Assembly (NCBI GenBank): GCA_963782985.1
Contig: CAWALU010000014.1
Location: forward strand, 348,903-412,902
Source: CAVSWT01 sp963782985
GTDB lineage: Bacteria > Bacteroidota > Ignavibacteria > Ignavibacteriales > Ignavibacteriaceae
Reading direction: 5' to 3'
Length of the DNA: 64,000 bases
Below the pieces are notes generated by a model that worked only from the letters and a program-made list of their open reading frames with translations, was not told the origin of the DNA and searched no databases. Positions 8,269-17,218 of this stretch are shown here, piece by piece (the first letter of the stretch is position 1; each line of letters starts with the position of its first letter). The position numbers were made by a program, and so were the translations under genes.

Positions 8269-9300
8269 TTATTTATCAAATAATGATTCCCCTTGGTTCC
8301 CTTCAAACTTTACCTTCCCAAATCTTTTGTAAGCAAGATGGGTTGCTTCCCTACCTCTTGGGGTACGTTGTATAAATCCCTGCTGAATTAAAAATGGTTC
8401 ATAAACTTCTTCAATAGTTCCGGGGTCTTCATTAACCGCTACTGCAAGCGTTCCTAAGCCGACAGGTCCGCCCTTATATTTTTCAATGATTGTTAAAATT
8501 ATATCTTTATCCATTTCATCCAAACCGAACTCATCAACTTCCAAAGCTTTCAAAGCTGTTTTGGCAATGGTAACATCAATCGTTTTTTTATCTTCATAAT
8601 CCGCAAAATCTCGGGTGCGTCTTAAAAGTCTGTTTGCAATTCTCGGCGTTCCCCTGGAGCGTTTAGCAATTTCCAGCGAAGCGTCTTTATCAATTTTAAC
8701 ATTAAGAATAAGAGATGAGCGTGAAATAATTTTATCAAGAATGCTAGCGTCATAATAATCAAATCTAAATTTTATTCCGAAACGATCACGCAAAGGCGAG
8801 GTAAGCATTCCTGCTCTTGTGGTTGCGCCCACTAAAGTATATTGCGGTAATTTTATTTGCACCGTTCTTGCATTGGGTCCGCTGTCAATCATTATATCTA
8901 ATTTATAATCTTCCATCGCTGAATAAAGATATTCTTCAACCACCGGACTTAGGCGGTGGATTTCATCTATAAACAAAACAGAATTTTCTTCAAGATTTGT
9001 CAAAAGTCCAGCAAGATCGCCGGGCTTTTCTAAAACAGGTCCGGAAGTAATTTTTAATTTTACTCCCATCTCTTTTGCGATGATGTGCGCAAGCGTTGTT
9101 TTGCCAAGTCCGGGAGGTCCCGTAAGCAGCACATGATCGAGAGCCTCTCGTCTTTTCTTTGCCGCCGAAATAAATACTTTTAAATTGTCCGTAATTTTTT
9201 TCTGACCAAAAAATTCTTGTATTTTCTCGGGACGTAATGTCTGCTCAAAAACTTTTTCTTCGGTTACGGGGTCGGGATTTGTAGAATCAGATTTTCTCAT
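8269..9300 (-). CDS. ruvB: Holliday junction branch migration ATPase RuvB
   Basis: Hexameric AAA+ motor that, with RuvA, drives branch migration of Holliday junctions. 343 residues: Walker A GPPGLGKT (61-68), Walker B VLFIDEIHRL (about 105-114), sensor 1 region LVGATTRAGML, and arginine finger segment SPLRDRFG; then the winged-helix DNA-binding domain with RTPRGREAT. Length and motifs are complete. ruvA and ruvC are not in the window. It follows the acyltransferase-like gene by 16 bases. Confidence 0.98.
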   Translation of the reverse strand: MRKSDSTNPDPVTEEKVFEQTLRPEKIQEFFGQKKITDNLKVFISAAKKRREALDHVLLTGPPGLGKTTLAHIIAKEMGVKLKITSGPVLEKPGDLAGLLTNLEENSVLFIDEIHRLSPVVEEYLYSAMEDYKLDIMIDSGPNARTVQIKLPQYTLVGATTRAGMLTSPLRDRFGIKFRFDYYDASILDKIISRSSLILNVKIDKDASLEIAKRSRGTPRIANRLLRRTRDFADYEDKKTIDVTIAKTALKALEVDEFGLDEMDKDIILTIIEKYKGGPVGLGTLAVAVNEDPGTIEEVYEPFLIQQGFIQRTPRGREATHLAYKRFGKVKFEGNQGESLFDK

Positions 9301-9316
9301 TTTCTAATTTTCAGTT

Positions 9317-10411
9317 TTAAGTTACTAATTGTTTGTTTTTAATTTTTAATTTATGAATGATAAGAACCATCGCCGACATTAAAAGGATCATTGTTAGCGC
9401 CGTGGCAAAAGTCTGCCAGGCTGTAAAAGATTTATTAAATAAAATACTTAAGCCGGGGTTCCAGGCGCTTCCATAAAGAATAATAAGATGCACAATATAA
9501 ATTAGCAGCGTATTTCTTCCCACCAAAATTAAAAACCGCGGGATTGATTCCATCGTTAGGGAAATAAAAGACACGAGCGAGTTCATCATCAAAACAAATC
9601 CAATTCTTTGAAACAAAATACTGTACGATGAAAGCCAGTAAAGACTTTCGTGATAATAATTTTGATAAATTAATTGACTGACTGCAAATGCCGCCATTAA
9701 AATTGCGCCTGTAATGCCAAGCCAAAGACTGAATTTTTTTGTTTTAAAAACTTTAGGATGATTCGCAAGATAGCTGCCTAAAACTCCTCCAAAAATTACA
9801 AAACCGCACCACGGAAATAAAGGAAACAAGGAGCCGGTTCCGGAATAAAAATATCCCGCTAAAAATCTTGGCAAAAATTGAAGCCAATCTATTTTTTCAA
9901 AAAATGGCGAGACAGCAAAAAATATAATTCCCGCAATTGTAAAAACTGCGTAGTCATTTAGTTTTAATTTTTCAGATATGTAAGCTAGCGTAAGCAGAAA
10001 AAGAATTCCAAATCCTATTGACTGCAAAACATCAACAACAAAAAAGGTGTGCCAGCTTTGCTCGGTAATTTCTGTAAAGCTGATTATAGTCGCTGTGGGA
10101 TAACGGAGCAAATACCCCAAACACACTAAAAGCAGAAATCTTTTAATGCCTTTACTAACGCGCGGGTTTATTTCAAACGGCTCTTTGCTTAATCTAAATA
10201 GATAAGTAAAAACAGTTCCCGCGGTAAACATAAAAATAGGAGCGGTCATTCCGCGCATAAAAAACCAAACTGCAAAAAAAGGATTGCTCATATCTCGATA
10301 TACATTGGATAATAAAACGTCGGTAGTGTGCCCCTGCACCATTTGAAGAACGGCAAAGGCGCGCATTAAATCGATGAAAATAATTCTATTTTTTTTTGAA
10401 CTGTGAGTCAA
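9317..10411 (-). CDS. multi-pass membrane acyltransferase-like protein (DUF1624/HGSNAT-like)
   Basis: 364 residues, with about ten hydrophobic segments. It begins with FIDLMRAFAVLQMVQGH, the start typical of the acyltransferase-3/heparan-alpha-glucosaminide N-acetyltransferase superfamily, where an early Arg and His line the transfer site. It probably moves an acyl group onto a sugar or lipid across the membrane; the substrate cannot be told. The open frame starts on TTG at 10409-10411 without a good ribosome binding site, so the start is uncertain by a few residues. Upstream of ruvB by 16 bases and probably cotranscribed. Confidence 0.75.
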   Translation of the reverse strand: MTHSSKKNRIIFIDLMRAFAVLQMVQGHTTDVLLSNVYRDMSNPFFAVWFFMRGMTAPIFMFTAGTVFTYLFRLSKEPFEINPRVSKGIKRFLLLVCLGYLLRYPTATIISFTEITEQSWHTFFVVDVLQSIGFGILFLLTLAYISEKLKLNDYAVFTIAGIIFFAVSPFFEKIDWLQFLPRFLAGYFYSGTGSLFPLFPWCGFVIFGGVLGSYLANHPKVFKTKKFSLWLGITGAILMAAFAVSQLIYQNYYHESLYWLSSYSILFQRIGFVLMMNSLVSFISLTMESIPRFLILVGRNTLLIYIVHLIILYGSAWNPGLSILFNKSFTAWQTFATALTMILLMSAMVLIIHKLKIKNKQLVT

Positions 10412-10512
10412 ATTGTTTGTATTAATTATCCAAATAAATTAGATATAAATAAGCGGCTAAAAGATAATGATATGAATGAATAATTAAAATGATTGCAGAG
10501 ACTAAAATGCGG

Positions 10513-10608
10513 CAAACCCAATTCCTATAAGACATCATATTTTAATACGCCAACTTAATTTTTCTATACAAGTAAATTCATAAGAAAATCTTTAAGGAAT
10601 TGGGTTTG
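10513..10608. repeat. long inverted repeat in intergenic region
   Basis: In the 290-base gap between the acyltransferase-like gene and hsp20, CAAACCCAATTCCT (10513-10526) is exactly repeated in inverse at 10595-10608, with further partial pairing inwards, separated by 68 bases. No ORF is present. It could be a small structured RNA or a non-autonomous element remnant; nothing else supports a function. The rest of the gap contains only the hsp20 terminator. Confidence 0.5.
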
Positions 10609-10642
10609 TAATTTAATAGCCATTAGTTTTATTTAAAATAAA

Positions 10643-10676
10643 AAAGCGAGGCTCATACTTAATTAAACCTCGCTTT
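10643..10676 (-). terminator. intrinsic terminator after hsp20
   Basis: Stem AAAGCGAGG/CCTCGCTTT (10643-10651 with 10668-10676) followed on the minus strand by TTTATTTTAAATAAAAC. Lies 25 bases after the hsp20 stop codon. Confidence 0.75.
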
Positions 10677-10701
10677 AATTTGTTTGTTATACTAATAATA
10701 A

Positions 10702-11100
10702 TTACTGAATGTTAATATTTCTTGGTTTTAATCTTTCGTGTTTAGGCAGATTAACTACCAATTGTCCATTCTCAAATTTAGCTGAAATTTTTGTTTCATC
10801 AATGCTGTTAGAAATTTTGAATTTTCTATAATAATTGCCAATTGCATTTTCATTCAAAACATATTTTCTATTTACAGCGTCGTCATAATTAATTTTACCA
10901 AAAATTACTAATGATTCTTCTTCCAATTTCAGCTTAATATTTTCTTTTGAAACGCCCGGCATATTTGCAACAATTGCAAAATCATCCTGAGTCTCATAGA
11001 TATCAACGAAAGGCGCTACTGTGCTTTCATTTTCGAGAACAGATTCCCATTGCTGGGTTTCATTATTCTCAACATTCAATACATCTTTATTATCTTTCAT
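10702..11100 (-). CDS. Hsp20/alpha-crystallin family small heat-shock protein
   Basis: 132 residues. The alpha-crystallin domain spans about 30-130: FVDIYETQDDFAIVANMPGV, a region that aligns with the conserved A-x-x-x-n-GvL motif as AKFENGQLVVNLPK, and a C-terminal PRNINIQ. It lacks a long N-terminal arm. Such proteins form oligomers that hold unfolding proteins. It is the last gene of the chaperone block (hsp20, dnaK, hsp20), with its own terminator on each side. Confidence 0.92.
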   Translation of the reverse strand: MKDNKDVLNVENNETQQWESVLENESTVAPFVDIYETQDDFAIVANMPGVSKENIKLKLEEESLVIFGKINYDDAVNRKYVLNENAIGNYYRKFKISNSIDETKISAKFENGQLVVNLPKHERLKPRNINIQ

Positions 11101-11159
11101 TATTTTTCCTCCAAGTTATTTTTATTTTAATTTTTTGATTTTAACTTCATTTGATAATA

Positions 11160-11182
11160 AATGCCGGAAAGACTCCGGCATT
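11160..11182 (-). terminator. intrinsic terminator after dnaK
   Basis: Stem AATGCCGGA/TCCGGCATT with a five-base loop, 12 bases after the dnaK stop codon; on the minus strand a short T-rich run (TTATTATC) follows. Probably separates dnaK from the downstream hsp20 gene. Confidence 0.65.
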
Positions 11183-11194
11183 ATAATTAATATT

Positions 11195-13132
11195 TTACTT
11201 ATCTTTTTTTTCTTCGTCGTCAACTACTTCATAGGATGCATCCTGCACATCGTCCTTTTCTTTTCCATTATTGTCTGAAGAAGTATTTTGATCTTGCTGC
11301 TGCCCCGGCTGCGGTTCTTGTCCGGGCGCGCCGGCTTGTGAATAAAGCTTAGAAGCGATTTCACTCCACACTTTATTCAACGACTCAGTTGCAGATTTCA
11401 TTTGATCTGTGTTATTTGAAGCAATTGCATCTTCAACTTTTTTAATTTCAGCTTCAAGTTTTGATTTATCATCGGCTGCAAATTTATCTTTCATTTCTTC
11501 CATCTGTTTTTTTGTTTGGAAGACTAAACTGTCAGCTTGATTTTTTACTTCTACAGATTCTTTTCTTTTCTTATCCTCGGCTGCGTGTTCTTTTGCATCG
11601 TTTTTCATTTTTTCAATATCATCTTTATTTAAACCGCTGGAAGAAGTAATTCTAATGCTTTGCTCTTTGGCGGTAGCTTTATCTTTGGCATTTACGTGCA
11701 TTATACCGTTTGCATCAATATCAAAGCTAACTTCAATTTGAGGAACGCCTCTTGGCGCAGGCGGAATTCCATCTAAATGAAATCTTCCCAGAGTTCTGTT
11801 ATCCGTAGCCATCGGTCTTTCGCCTTGAAGAACGTGAATCTCCACTGAAGGCTGGCTGTCTGAAGCCGTAGAAAACACTTCGCTCTTTTTAGTCGGGATA
11901 GTTGTATTCGCATCAATCAGTTTTGTCATAACGCCGCCGAGAGTTTCAATTCCAAGCGCAAGCGGAGTAACATCCAACAATAGAACATCTTTAACATCGC
12001 CCGCTAAAACGCCGCCTTGAATTCCAGCGCCGATAGCCACAACTTCATCCGGGTTTACGCCTTTATGAGGCTCTTTTCCAAAAATATTTTTTACGAGTTC
12101 TTGTACCATTGGAATTCTAGTAGAGCCGCCCACAAGAATTACTTCATCAATGTTAGATGAAGTAACATTAGCGTCTTTCAAAGCTTTTTCGCATGGGGTT
12201 TTAGTGCGCTGAACTAAATCATCAATCAACTGTTCAAATTTGGATCTTGATAAATTAATATTTAAGTGTTTAGGTCCATCTTGAGTTGCAGTTATAAACG
12301 GAAGATTAACATCAGTTGAAGCGGAAGACGACAATTCTATTTTAGCTTTCTCGGCTGCTTCTTTTAATCTCTGTAATGCCATAGGATCTTTGCGAAGATC
12401 GATACTTTCTTGCTTCTTAAATTCATCGGCTAAAAAGTCAATTAATCTTTGATCAAAATCATCGCCGCCAAGATGCCCGTCTCCATTAGAAGATTTCACT
12501 TCAAAAACTCCATCTCCTAATTGAAGGATTGAAACGTCAAACGTACCGCCCCCGAGATCGTAAACTGCAACAGTATGATCTTTGCCTTTTTTATCCAAAC
12601 CATAAGCTAACGCTGCGGCTGTGGGCTCGTTAATTATTCGTCTAACTTTTAAACCGGCAATTTCACCCGCGTCTTTAGTCGCTTGTCTTTGTGAATCATT
12701 AAAATAAGCTGGTACAGTAATAACAGCTTCATTCACTTCCTGTCCCAAATATTCTTCGGCGGTTTTTTTCATCTTCTGTAAAATCATTGCGCTAATTTCC
12801 GGCGGAGAATAAACTCTATCGTCAATTTTTACTCTGGCTGAATTTCCATCGCCTGATATAACTTCATAAGGCACTTTACTTTTTTCATCTTCAACTTCGT
12901 TTATCAATCTTCCCATAAATCTTTTTATAGAAAAAATTGTGTTCTTTGGATTAGTGATGGCTTGCCTCTTTGCAGGCTGTCCCACTAATCTTTCGCCGCT
13001 TTTAGTAAAGGCAACAACTGAAGGAGTTGTTCTTCCGCCTTCAGAATTTGGTATCACTACGGGATCGTTTCCTTCCATCACCGCTACGCAAGAGTTTGTA
13101 GTTCCAAGATCAATACCTATTATCTTTCCCAT
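11195..13132 (-). CDS. dnaK: molecular chaperone DnaK (Hsp70)
   Basis: Cytoplasmic ATP-dependent folding chaperone, 645 residues. The nucleotide-binding domain shows IGIDLGTTNSCVAVMEG, VYDLGGGTFDVSIL and ILVGGSTRIPMVQ; then the linker DVLLLDVTPLALGIETLGG and the substrate-binding domain with helical lid. The tail is acidic (SYEVVDDEEKKDK). grpE and dnaJ are not adjacent. A canonical CIRCE operator was not found upstream; a hairpin separates it from the upstream hsp20 gene, with AAGGAG before the ATG. Confidence 0.99.
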   Translation of the reverse strand: MGKIIGIDLGTTNSCVAVMEGNDPVVIPNSEGGRTTPSVVAFTKSGERLVGQPAKRQAITNPKNTIFSIKRFMGRLINEVEDEKSKVPYEVISGDGNSARVKIDDRVYSPPEISAMILQKMKKTAEEYLGQEVNEAVITVPAYFNDSQRQATKDAGEIAGLKVRRIINEPTAAALAYGLDKKGKDHTVAVYDLGGGTFDVSILQLGDGVFEVKSSNGDGHLGGDDFDQRLIDFLADEFKKQESIDLRKDPMALQRLKEAAEKAKIELSSSASTDVNLPFITATQDGPKHLNINLSRSKFEQLIDDLVQRTKTPCEKALKDANVTSSNIDEVILVGGSTRIPMVQELVKNIFGKEPHKGVNPDEVVAIGAGIQGGVLAGDVKDVLLLDVTPLALGIETLGGVMTKLIDANTTIPTKKSEVFSTASDSQPSVEIHVLQGERPMATDNRTLGRFHLDGIPPAPRGVPQIEVSFDIDANGIMHVNAKDKATAKEQSIRITSSSGLNKDDIEKMKNDAKEHAAEDKKRKESVEVKNQADSLVFQTKKQMEEMKDKFAADDKSKLEAEIKKVEDAIASNNTDQMKSATESLNKVWSEIASKLYSQAGAPGQEPQPGQQQDQNTSSDNNGKEKDDVQDASYEVVDDEEKKDK

Positions 13133-13162
13133 TATATTTTCACTCCTTATAATTTAAAATAT

Positions 13163-13184
13163 GGCGGCAAACATTTTTACCGCC
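13163..13184 (-). terminator. hairpin between hsp20 and dnaK
   Basis: Minus-strand stem GGCGGTAAA/TTTGCCGCC with one G-U pair and a four-base loop, followed by ATATTTTAAATTATAAGG. It lies 26 bases after the upstream hsp20 stop and 30 bases before dnaK, so it is either a terminator or an attenuator that lowers dnaK expression relative to hsp20. Confidence 0.6.
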
Positions 13185-13210
13185 TTTGTTATTTCTTCTC
13201 TCAAATTCTA

Positions 13211-13666
13211 TTATTTAATTTCAATCATTTTTTCTTTTTTTGGCTGAGGATGTAATTTCAAAATTGAAATATTTAATATTCCATCTTCAAATTTTGCGTC
13301 AACTTTATCGGGGTCAACTTCCGCAGGCAAAGTAAAGCTTCTACTAAATGAACCATAGCTTCTTTCACTTCTGAAATAGTTTTTATCTTTTTCTTTTATG
13401 TTTTCTTTTGTATCGTCTTTAGCAGATTTCTTTTCACCTTTTATGGTAAGGATATTATCTTGCAAAGAAATATTTATATCGCCTTTTTTTACGCCCGGTA
13501 TTTCGGCTTCAATAAAGATATTATTGTCGTCTTCGGAAACGTCAATTTTGGGATTGAAAGAATTTCCGCTATCCAAACCAAAAGAAGGAAACTCATTAAA
13601 AAATTTTTGAATTCTGTCGTTAAAACTTTCTAAATCACGTAAAGGTTCAAATTTTATTAAAGTCAT
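13211..13666 (-). CDS. Hsp20/alpha-crystallin family small heat-shock protein
   Basis: 151 residues beginning MTLIKFEPLRDLESFNDRIQ, the common N-terminus of bacterial class A Hsp20. The alpha-crystallin domain includes PKIDVSEDDNNIFIEAEIPG, a YGSFSRSFTLP strand and AKFEDGILNISILK. It differs clearly from the shorter Hsp20 at 10702, so the two are not recent duplicates. First gene of the chaperone block. The 279-base upstream gap has an imperfect dyad near 13828-13862 and no further gene; control by heat is likely but no known heat-shock operator was recognised. Confidence 0.95.
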   Translation of the reverse strand: MTLIKFEPLRDLESFNDRIQKFFNEFPSFGLDSGNSFNPKIDVSEDDNNIFIEAEIPGVKKGDINISLQDNILTIKGEKKSAKDDTKENIKEKDKNYFRSERSYGSFSRSFTLPAEVDPDKVDAKFEDGILNISILKLHPQPKKEKMIEIK

Positions 13667-13827
13667 TTTATCATCTCCTATAATTTTTATTAATTTTTTA
13701 TTTGATAGGAATAATTTTATTTCTAAGTTTGTTTATACTTATACAAGCATCATACCAGGATTTTATTTGACCACTAAGTTATTATATCACAATGGGTTAG
13801 AGGGAAAAAAACTCATTCTTTTACACG

Positions 13828-13862
13828 GATTGATATGGCAGTCAATGCGCCTATATGTCAGA
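13828..13862. promoter_or_regulatory. imperfect dyad in the divergent hsp20/birA intergenic region
   Basis: GATATGGCAGTCAATGCGCCTATATGTC: GATAT-GGC is partly mirrored by GCC-TATATGTC around a short centre. The site lies between the divergent hsp20 (13666) and birA (13946) genes. It could be a regulator binding site for either gene. No known operator family matched by eye. Confidence 0.25.
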
Positions 13863-13886
13863 GTAGAATATTTATTAAGCAATTAT

Positions 13887-13917
13887 TCTGACAATATTTC
13901 ATTTAGGTTTATATTTG
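13887..13917 (+). promoter_or_regulatory. candidate promoter of birA-coaX
   Basis: TATATTTG at 13910-13917 fits the Bacteroidota -7 consensus TAnnTTTG and lies 29 bases upstream of the birA start codon; the -33 region has only a weak match (TTCTG at 13886-13890). A ribosome binding site AAGAGG follows at about 13932-13937. Confidence 0.4.
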
Positions 13918-13945
13918 CAAATATAAATTATAAGAGGTTTTAACT

Positions 13946-14719
13946 TTGTTCAATTTAGAAAACTTTGATTTAAAGCTAAGCACGGATTTTATAGGCAGGC
14001 ATTTTATTTATTCTGATGAAGTGGAATCCACAAACTCTTTACTTCTAAATAAAGATAATAAATTTAATACGAATGGAACCGTAGCTTTAGCTGAGAAACA
14101 GACAAATGGAAAAGGAAGAAAAAATAGAATTTGGTATAGCGCTAAAGATCAAAATTTAACCTTCTCAATTTTGCTGACTGATAAAAGATATTTTAAAAAA
14201 TTATTTAACTTAATAAATTTTGGGTCTTCGCTTGCGGCGGCTTTGGCAATTGAAAATTTATATCAATTAAAAACTGAGCTTAAATGGCCAAACGATATTT
14301 TAATTAATGGGAAAAAAACCTCCGGTATTTTATTGGAGTCCTTTTCAAAAGGAAGTAAAATAGAGCGGTTGGTTATTGGATTTGGTTTGAATGTAAATCA
14401 AACTTTGTTTCAGGGCAGTTATAATTATCCGCCCACGTCAATTAAGTTGGAAGCAAATGAAAATATTGATAGAGAGAAATTACTTTCAGAAATATTAAAT
14501 ATTTTTGAAGATACTTTATTTAAAATTGAAAATGATCCCAATGAAATTATGCGGGAGTGGAAAGCCCGCTGCAGAATGTTAGGCGAGAAAATTTCGATTG
14601 ATGATGGCGATAAAATTAAATATGGAATTTTTAACGATCTTGATGAAAACGGTTTTCTGTTGCTGCGCATGGGAGATAAAATTGAAAAAATTCATTTTGG
14701 CGATGTTAGTCTTGCTTAG
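13946..14719 (+). CDS. birA: biotin--[acetyl-CoA carboxylase] ligase
   Basis: Attaches biotin to the biotin carboxyl carrier protein, making acetyl-CoA carboxylase active. 257 residues without an N-terminal DNA-binding domain, so it is a monofunctional (class I) ligase and not a repressor. Motifs: EVESTNSLLL, GKGRKNRIWYS (biotinyl-AMP loop; GRGRRGR in E. coli), KWPNDILINGKKTSGILLE and GFGLNVN; a small C-terminal SH3-like domain follows. The start is TTG at 13946, with AAGAGG about ten bases upstream and no better ATG. Next gene coaX follows after 21 bases. accD, part of the enzyme it activates, lies close by on the other strand. Confidence 0.93.
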   Translation: MFNLENFDLKLSTDFIGRHFIYSDEVESTNSLLLNKDNKFNTNGTVALAEKQTNGKGRKNRIWYSAKDQNLTFSILLTDKRYFKKLFNLINFGSSLAAALAIENLYQLKTELKWPNDILINGKKTSGILLESFSKGSKIERLVIGFGLNVNQTLFQGSYNYPPTSIKLEANENIDREKLLSEILNIFEDTLFKIENDPNEIMREWKARCRMLGEKISIDDGDKIKYGIFNDLDENGFLLLRMGDKIEKIHFGDVSLA

Positions 14720-14740
14720 CGCAATAAAAAAAATATCAAT

Positions 14741-15499
14741 ATGTTTGTAGCCCTCGATATAGGAAATAGCAGAATTAAATCCGCTGTTTTTAAAGATCAT
14801 AAAATAATTGAGAAAATATATTTTAAAACTCCGTATGAATTAATTAATCATTTTAAAAATAAAGAAATTCACAACTTTGCTATATCTTCAGTGGTGCCAT
14901 CATTAACTGAACAAATAACTCAAAAAATAAAAACGAAATTCAACGTCTCTCCTTTCATCATAAATCATAACTCTAAATTCAATTTAAGGATTGAATATCA
15001 ATCAATAAAAACGCTCGGCATTGATAGAATTTCTTCAGCCGAAGGCGCATTTTTTTTATTTAAACAGAGGAAAGAATTTTCAAATTTTAATGAACAAACC
15101 TTTTTGCTTTCAATTGATTTTGGAACCGCCACTACTATAAACCTTATTAAATATCCGGGAATATTTATTGGAGGAATGATTGCGCCCGGGATTAAAATGA
15201 TGCTCGACGCTTTAAATAATAACACCGCCCAATTGCCGGTTGTTGATATTGACGATTATGATTTATTGATAGGAAACAGTTCGAAAGCGTCAATAGCAAG
15301 CGGCGTAATTAATTCAGCCATTGGTTTAATTGAGCGGACAATAAATTTTATTAAACAAAATTATAACGCCGACAAAATTAAAATTTACATTACAGGCGGA
15401 GCGGCGGAAAAAATATTGAATGAAATTAAATTTGATTTTGAGTTTGAGGAATCGTTGGTATTGCAAGGGATAAAATCTATTTGGGAAATAAATAAATAA
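14741..15499 (+). CDS. coaX: type III pantothenate kinase
   Basis: Phosphorylates pantothenate, the first step of coenzyme A synthesis. 252 residues with the ASKHA fold: MFVALDIGNSRIKSAVF (phosphate 1), GIDRISSAEGAF near residue 87, SIDFGTATTINLI (phosphate 2), GGMIAPGIKMM and ITGGAAEKI. Type III enzymes are not feedback-inhibited by CoA. It converges with panC, which makes its substrate: the two stop codons are only four bases apart. Confidence 0.95.
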   Translation: MFVALDIGNSRIKSAVFKDHKIIEKIYFKTPYELINHFKNKEIHNFAISSVVPSLTEQITQKIKTKFNVSPFIINHNSKFNLRIEYQSIKTLGIDRISSAEGAFFLFKQRKEFSNFNEQTFLLSIDFGTATTINLIKYPGIFIGGMIAPGIKMMLDALNNNTAQLPVVDIDDYDLLIGNSSKASIASGVINSAIGLIERTINFIKQNYNADKIKIYITGGAAEKILNEIKFDFEFEESLVLQGIKSIWEINK

Positions 15500-15503
15500 T
15501 TTT

Positions 15504-16367
15504 TTATGCTTTTATTTTCACATTATCAATCAATCTCGTCTCCCCTATTTTACAAGCGATAAGTATAAAATATTCTGTTCCTGAAATTATTTTATTAATC
15601 ATTTTAAAATTATCAACATCTACAATCTGCGCGTAATCTAATTTTGCCGATGAAACTTTTTTAATTAATCTCTCCATATTTAAAATTATTTTATCTGTTT
15701 TTGTTTCACCATTATTTATTAGTTCTTTTCCTAGCTTTAAAGCTTTACTCAAAACCAAAGCGTCTTGGCGTTCATATGTGGAAAGATAAATATTTCGGGA
15801 ACTCATTGCCAGCCCATCTCTTTCACGGACAATTGGTAAAACCTTAATCTTCAAATTAAATTTTAAATCTCTTGTCATTTGTTTGATCACGGAAACCTGC
15901 TGTGCATCTTTTTGTCCAAAAAAAGCATAGTGCGGTAAAACGCTGTTAAATAAAATTGATACGATTGTAGTTACGCCTTTAAAATGTGCAGGACGTTTTT
16001 CGCCTTCCAATATTTTGGCAATATTATTTACTTCAACATAAGATTGAAAATTTTCAGTATAAATGTCTTTAACAGAAGGATAGAAAATTACATCAACATT
16101 TTTTTGCCGCAATAATTTTTTATCTCGCTTAAAATCACGCGGATATGATTTTAAATCTTCGGTTGGGGAAAATTGCTTGGGATTAACAAAAATAGAAACG
16201 ATAGTTATATCGCAAATTGATTTTGATTTTTCAACTAGTGAAAGATGACCTTCGTGAAGATACCCCATAGTTGGAACCAGTCCGATTATTTTCCCTGCTT
16301 CTCTAAATTTTGAAGATAGCTTCTGCATAGTTTTTACAGAAGTAACCGTTTTAATTTTTTCGCTCAA
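15504..16367 (-). CDS. panC: pantothenate synthetase
   Basis: Joins pantoate and beta-alanine with ATP to make pantothenate. 287 residues with LVPTMGYLHEGHLSLVEKSK (HxGH nucleotide site), FVNPKQFSPTEDLKSYPR, FGQKDAQQ, and VRERDGLAMSSRN (the second, KMSKS-like site). Overlaps accD by four bases (ATGA), so translation is probably coupled. Last gene of the porX-tsaE-tsaB-DUF1573-accD-panC operon. Confidence 0.97.
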   Translation of the reverse strand: MSEKIKTVTSVKTMQKLSSKFREAGKIIGLVPTMGYLHEGHLSLVEKSKSICDITIVSIFVNPKQFSPTEDLKSYPRDFKRDKKLLRQKNVDVIFYPSVKDIYTENFQSYVEVNNIAKILEGEKRPAHFKGVTTIVSILFNSVLPHYAFFGQKDAQQVSVIKQMTRDLKFNLKIKVLPIVRERDGLAMSSRNIYLSTYERQDALVLSKALKLGKELINNGETKTDKIILNMERLIKKVSSAKLDYAQIVDVDNFKMINKIISGTEYFILIACKIGETRLIDNVKIKA

Positions 16368-17203
16368 TTTAATAAAGACAGCAGATTGAAAATATTATTT
16401 TTTAAATCTTTTCGGTGGGAAATAATATCAATAAAACCATGCTCAATTAAAAACTCGGACCTTTGAAATCCGGGAGGCAAATCTTTACCAATGGTCTGTT
16501 TTATTACTCGCGGTCCAGCAAAACCAATTAACGCTTGCGGCTCTGCGATATGAACATCGCCAAGCATAGCGTAGCTTGCGGTAGTTCCTCCGGTTGTCGG
16601 ATCAGTTAAAATTGAAATGTAAGGAATTTTTGCTTCGGCTAAACGCGCCAATCTTGAGCTTGTTTTTGCCATCTGCATAAGTGAAAACGCGCCTTCCATC
16701 ATACGCGCGCCGCCGCTTGCAGAAATTATTAATAATGGTATTTTATTTTTGTAGGCTCTGTCCGTTAAGCGGGCAATTTTTTCTCCCACAACCGAACCCA
16801 TACTTCCGCCAATGAATTTAAAATCCATACAGCCCAGGGCTACTTCCATTCCATTAAGTTTTCCCGTTCCGGTTTTTATTGCGTCATTCAAACCGGTTTT
16901 TTTTATAGTCTCGGGAATTCTTGATGAATATTTTTTTGTATCAATAAATTGAAGAGGATCCGCTGATCTCATTTTTCTATCAATTTCTTTAAAGCTTCCT
17001 TCATCTAAAAGAATAGGAATGTATTCCGCGCTTCCAATCCTAAAATGAAATCCGCATTTTAAGCACGTCCATAAATTTGCTTCGAGCTGCTTTCTATGAA
17101 TGATCTCATTGCAGCTGGGACACTTCTCCCACAAGCCGTCAGGCAAATCTTTTTTCTGAGTGTCGGGTGAAATGTTTTCTTTTGTTCGTTTGAACCAGGG
17201 CAT
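16364..17203 (-). CDS. accD: acetyl-CoA carboxylase carboxyltransferase, beta subunit
   Basis: Carboxyltransferase half-site subunit for malonyl-CoA formation in fatty acid synthesis. 279 residues: zinc ribbon with Cys28, Cys31, Cys47, Cys50 (CPSC...CLKC), then the crotonase-fold core with ISASGGARMMEGAFSLMQMA, LTDPTTGGTTASYAMLGD and GFAGPRVIKQT. Complete. Overlaps panC by four bases and follows the DUF1573 gene by 15 bases. Confidence 0.97.
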   Translation of the reverse strand: MPWFKRTKENISPDTQKKDLPDGLWEKCPSCNEIIHRKQLEANLWTCLKCGFHFRIGSAEYIPILLDEGSFKEIDRKMRSADPLQFIDTKKYSSRIPETIKKTGLNDAIKTGTGKLNGMEVALGCMDFKFIGGSMGSVVGEKIARLTDRAYKNKIPLLIISASGGARMMEGAFSLMQMAKTSSRLARLAEAKIPYISILTDPTTGGTTASYAMLGDVHIAEPQALIGFAGPRVIKQTIGKDLPPGFQRSEFLIEHGFIDIISHRKDLKNNIFNLLSLLN

Positions 17204-17218
17204 AGTTTTACTCTATTG

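Noticed and set aside
13132..13946. CIRCE operator for HrcA upstream of dnaK or hsp20
   Set aside because: No TTAGCACTC-N9-GAGTGCTAA or close variant was found; only an imperfect unrelated dyad.
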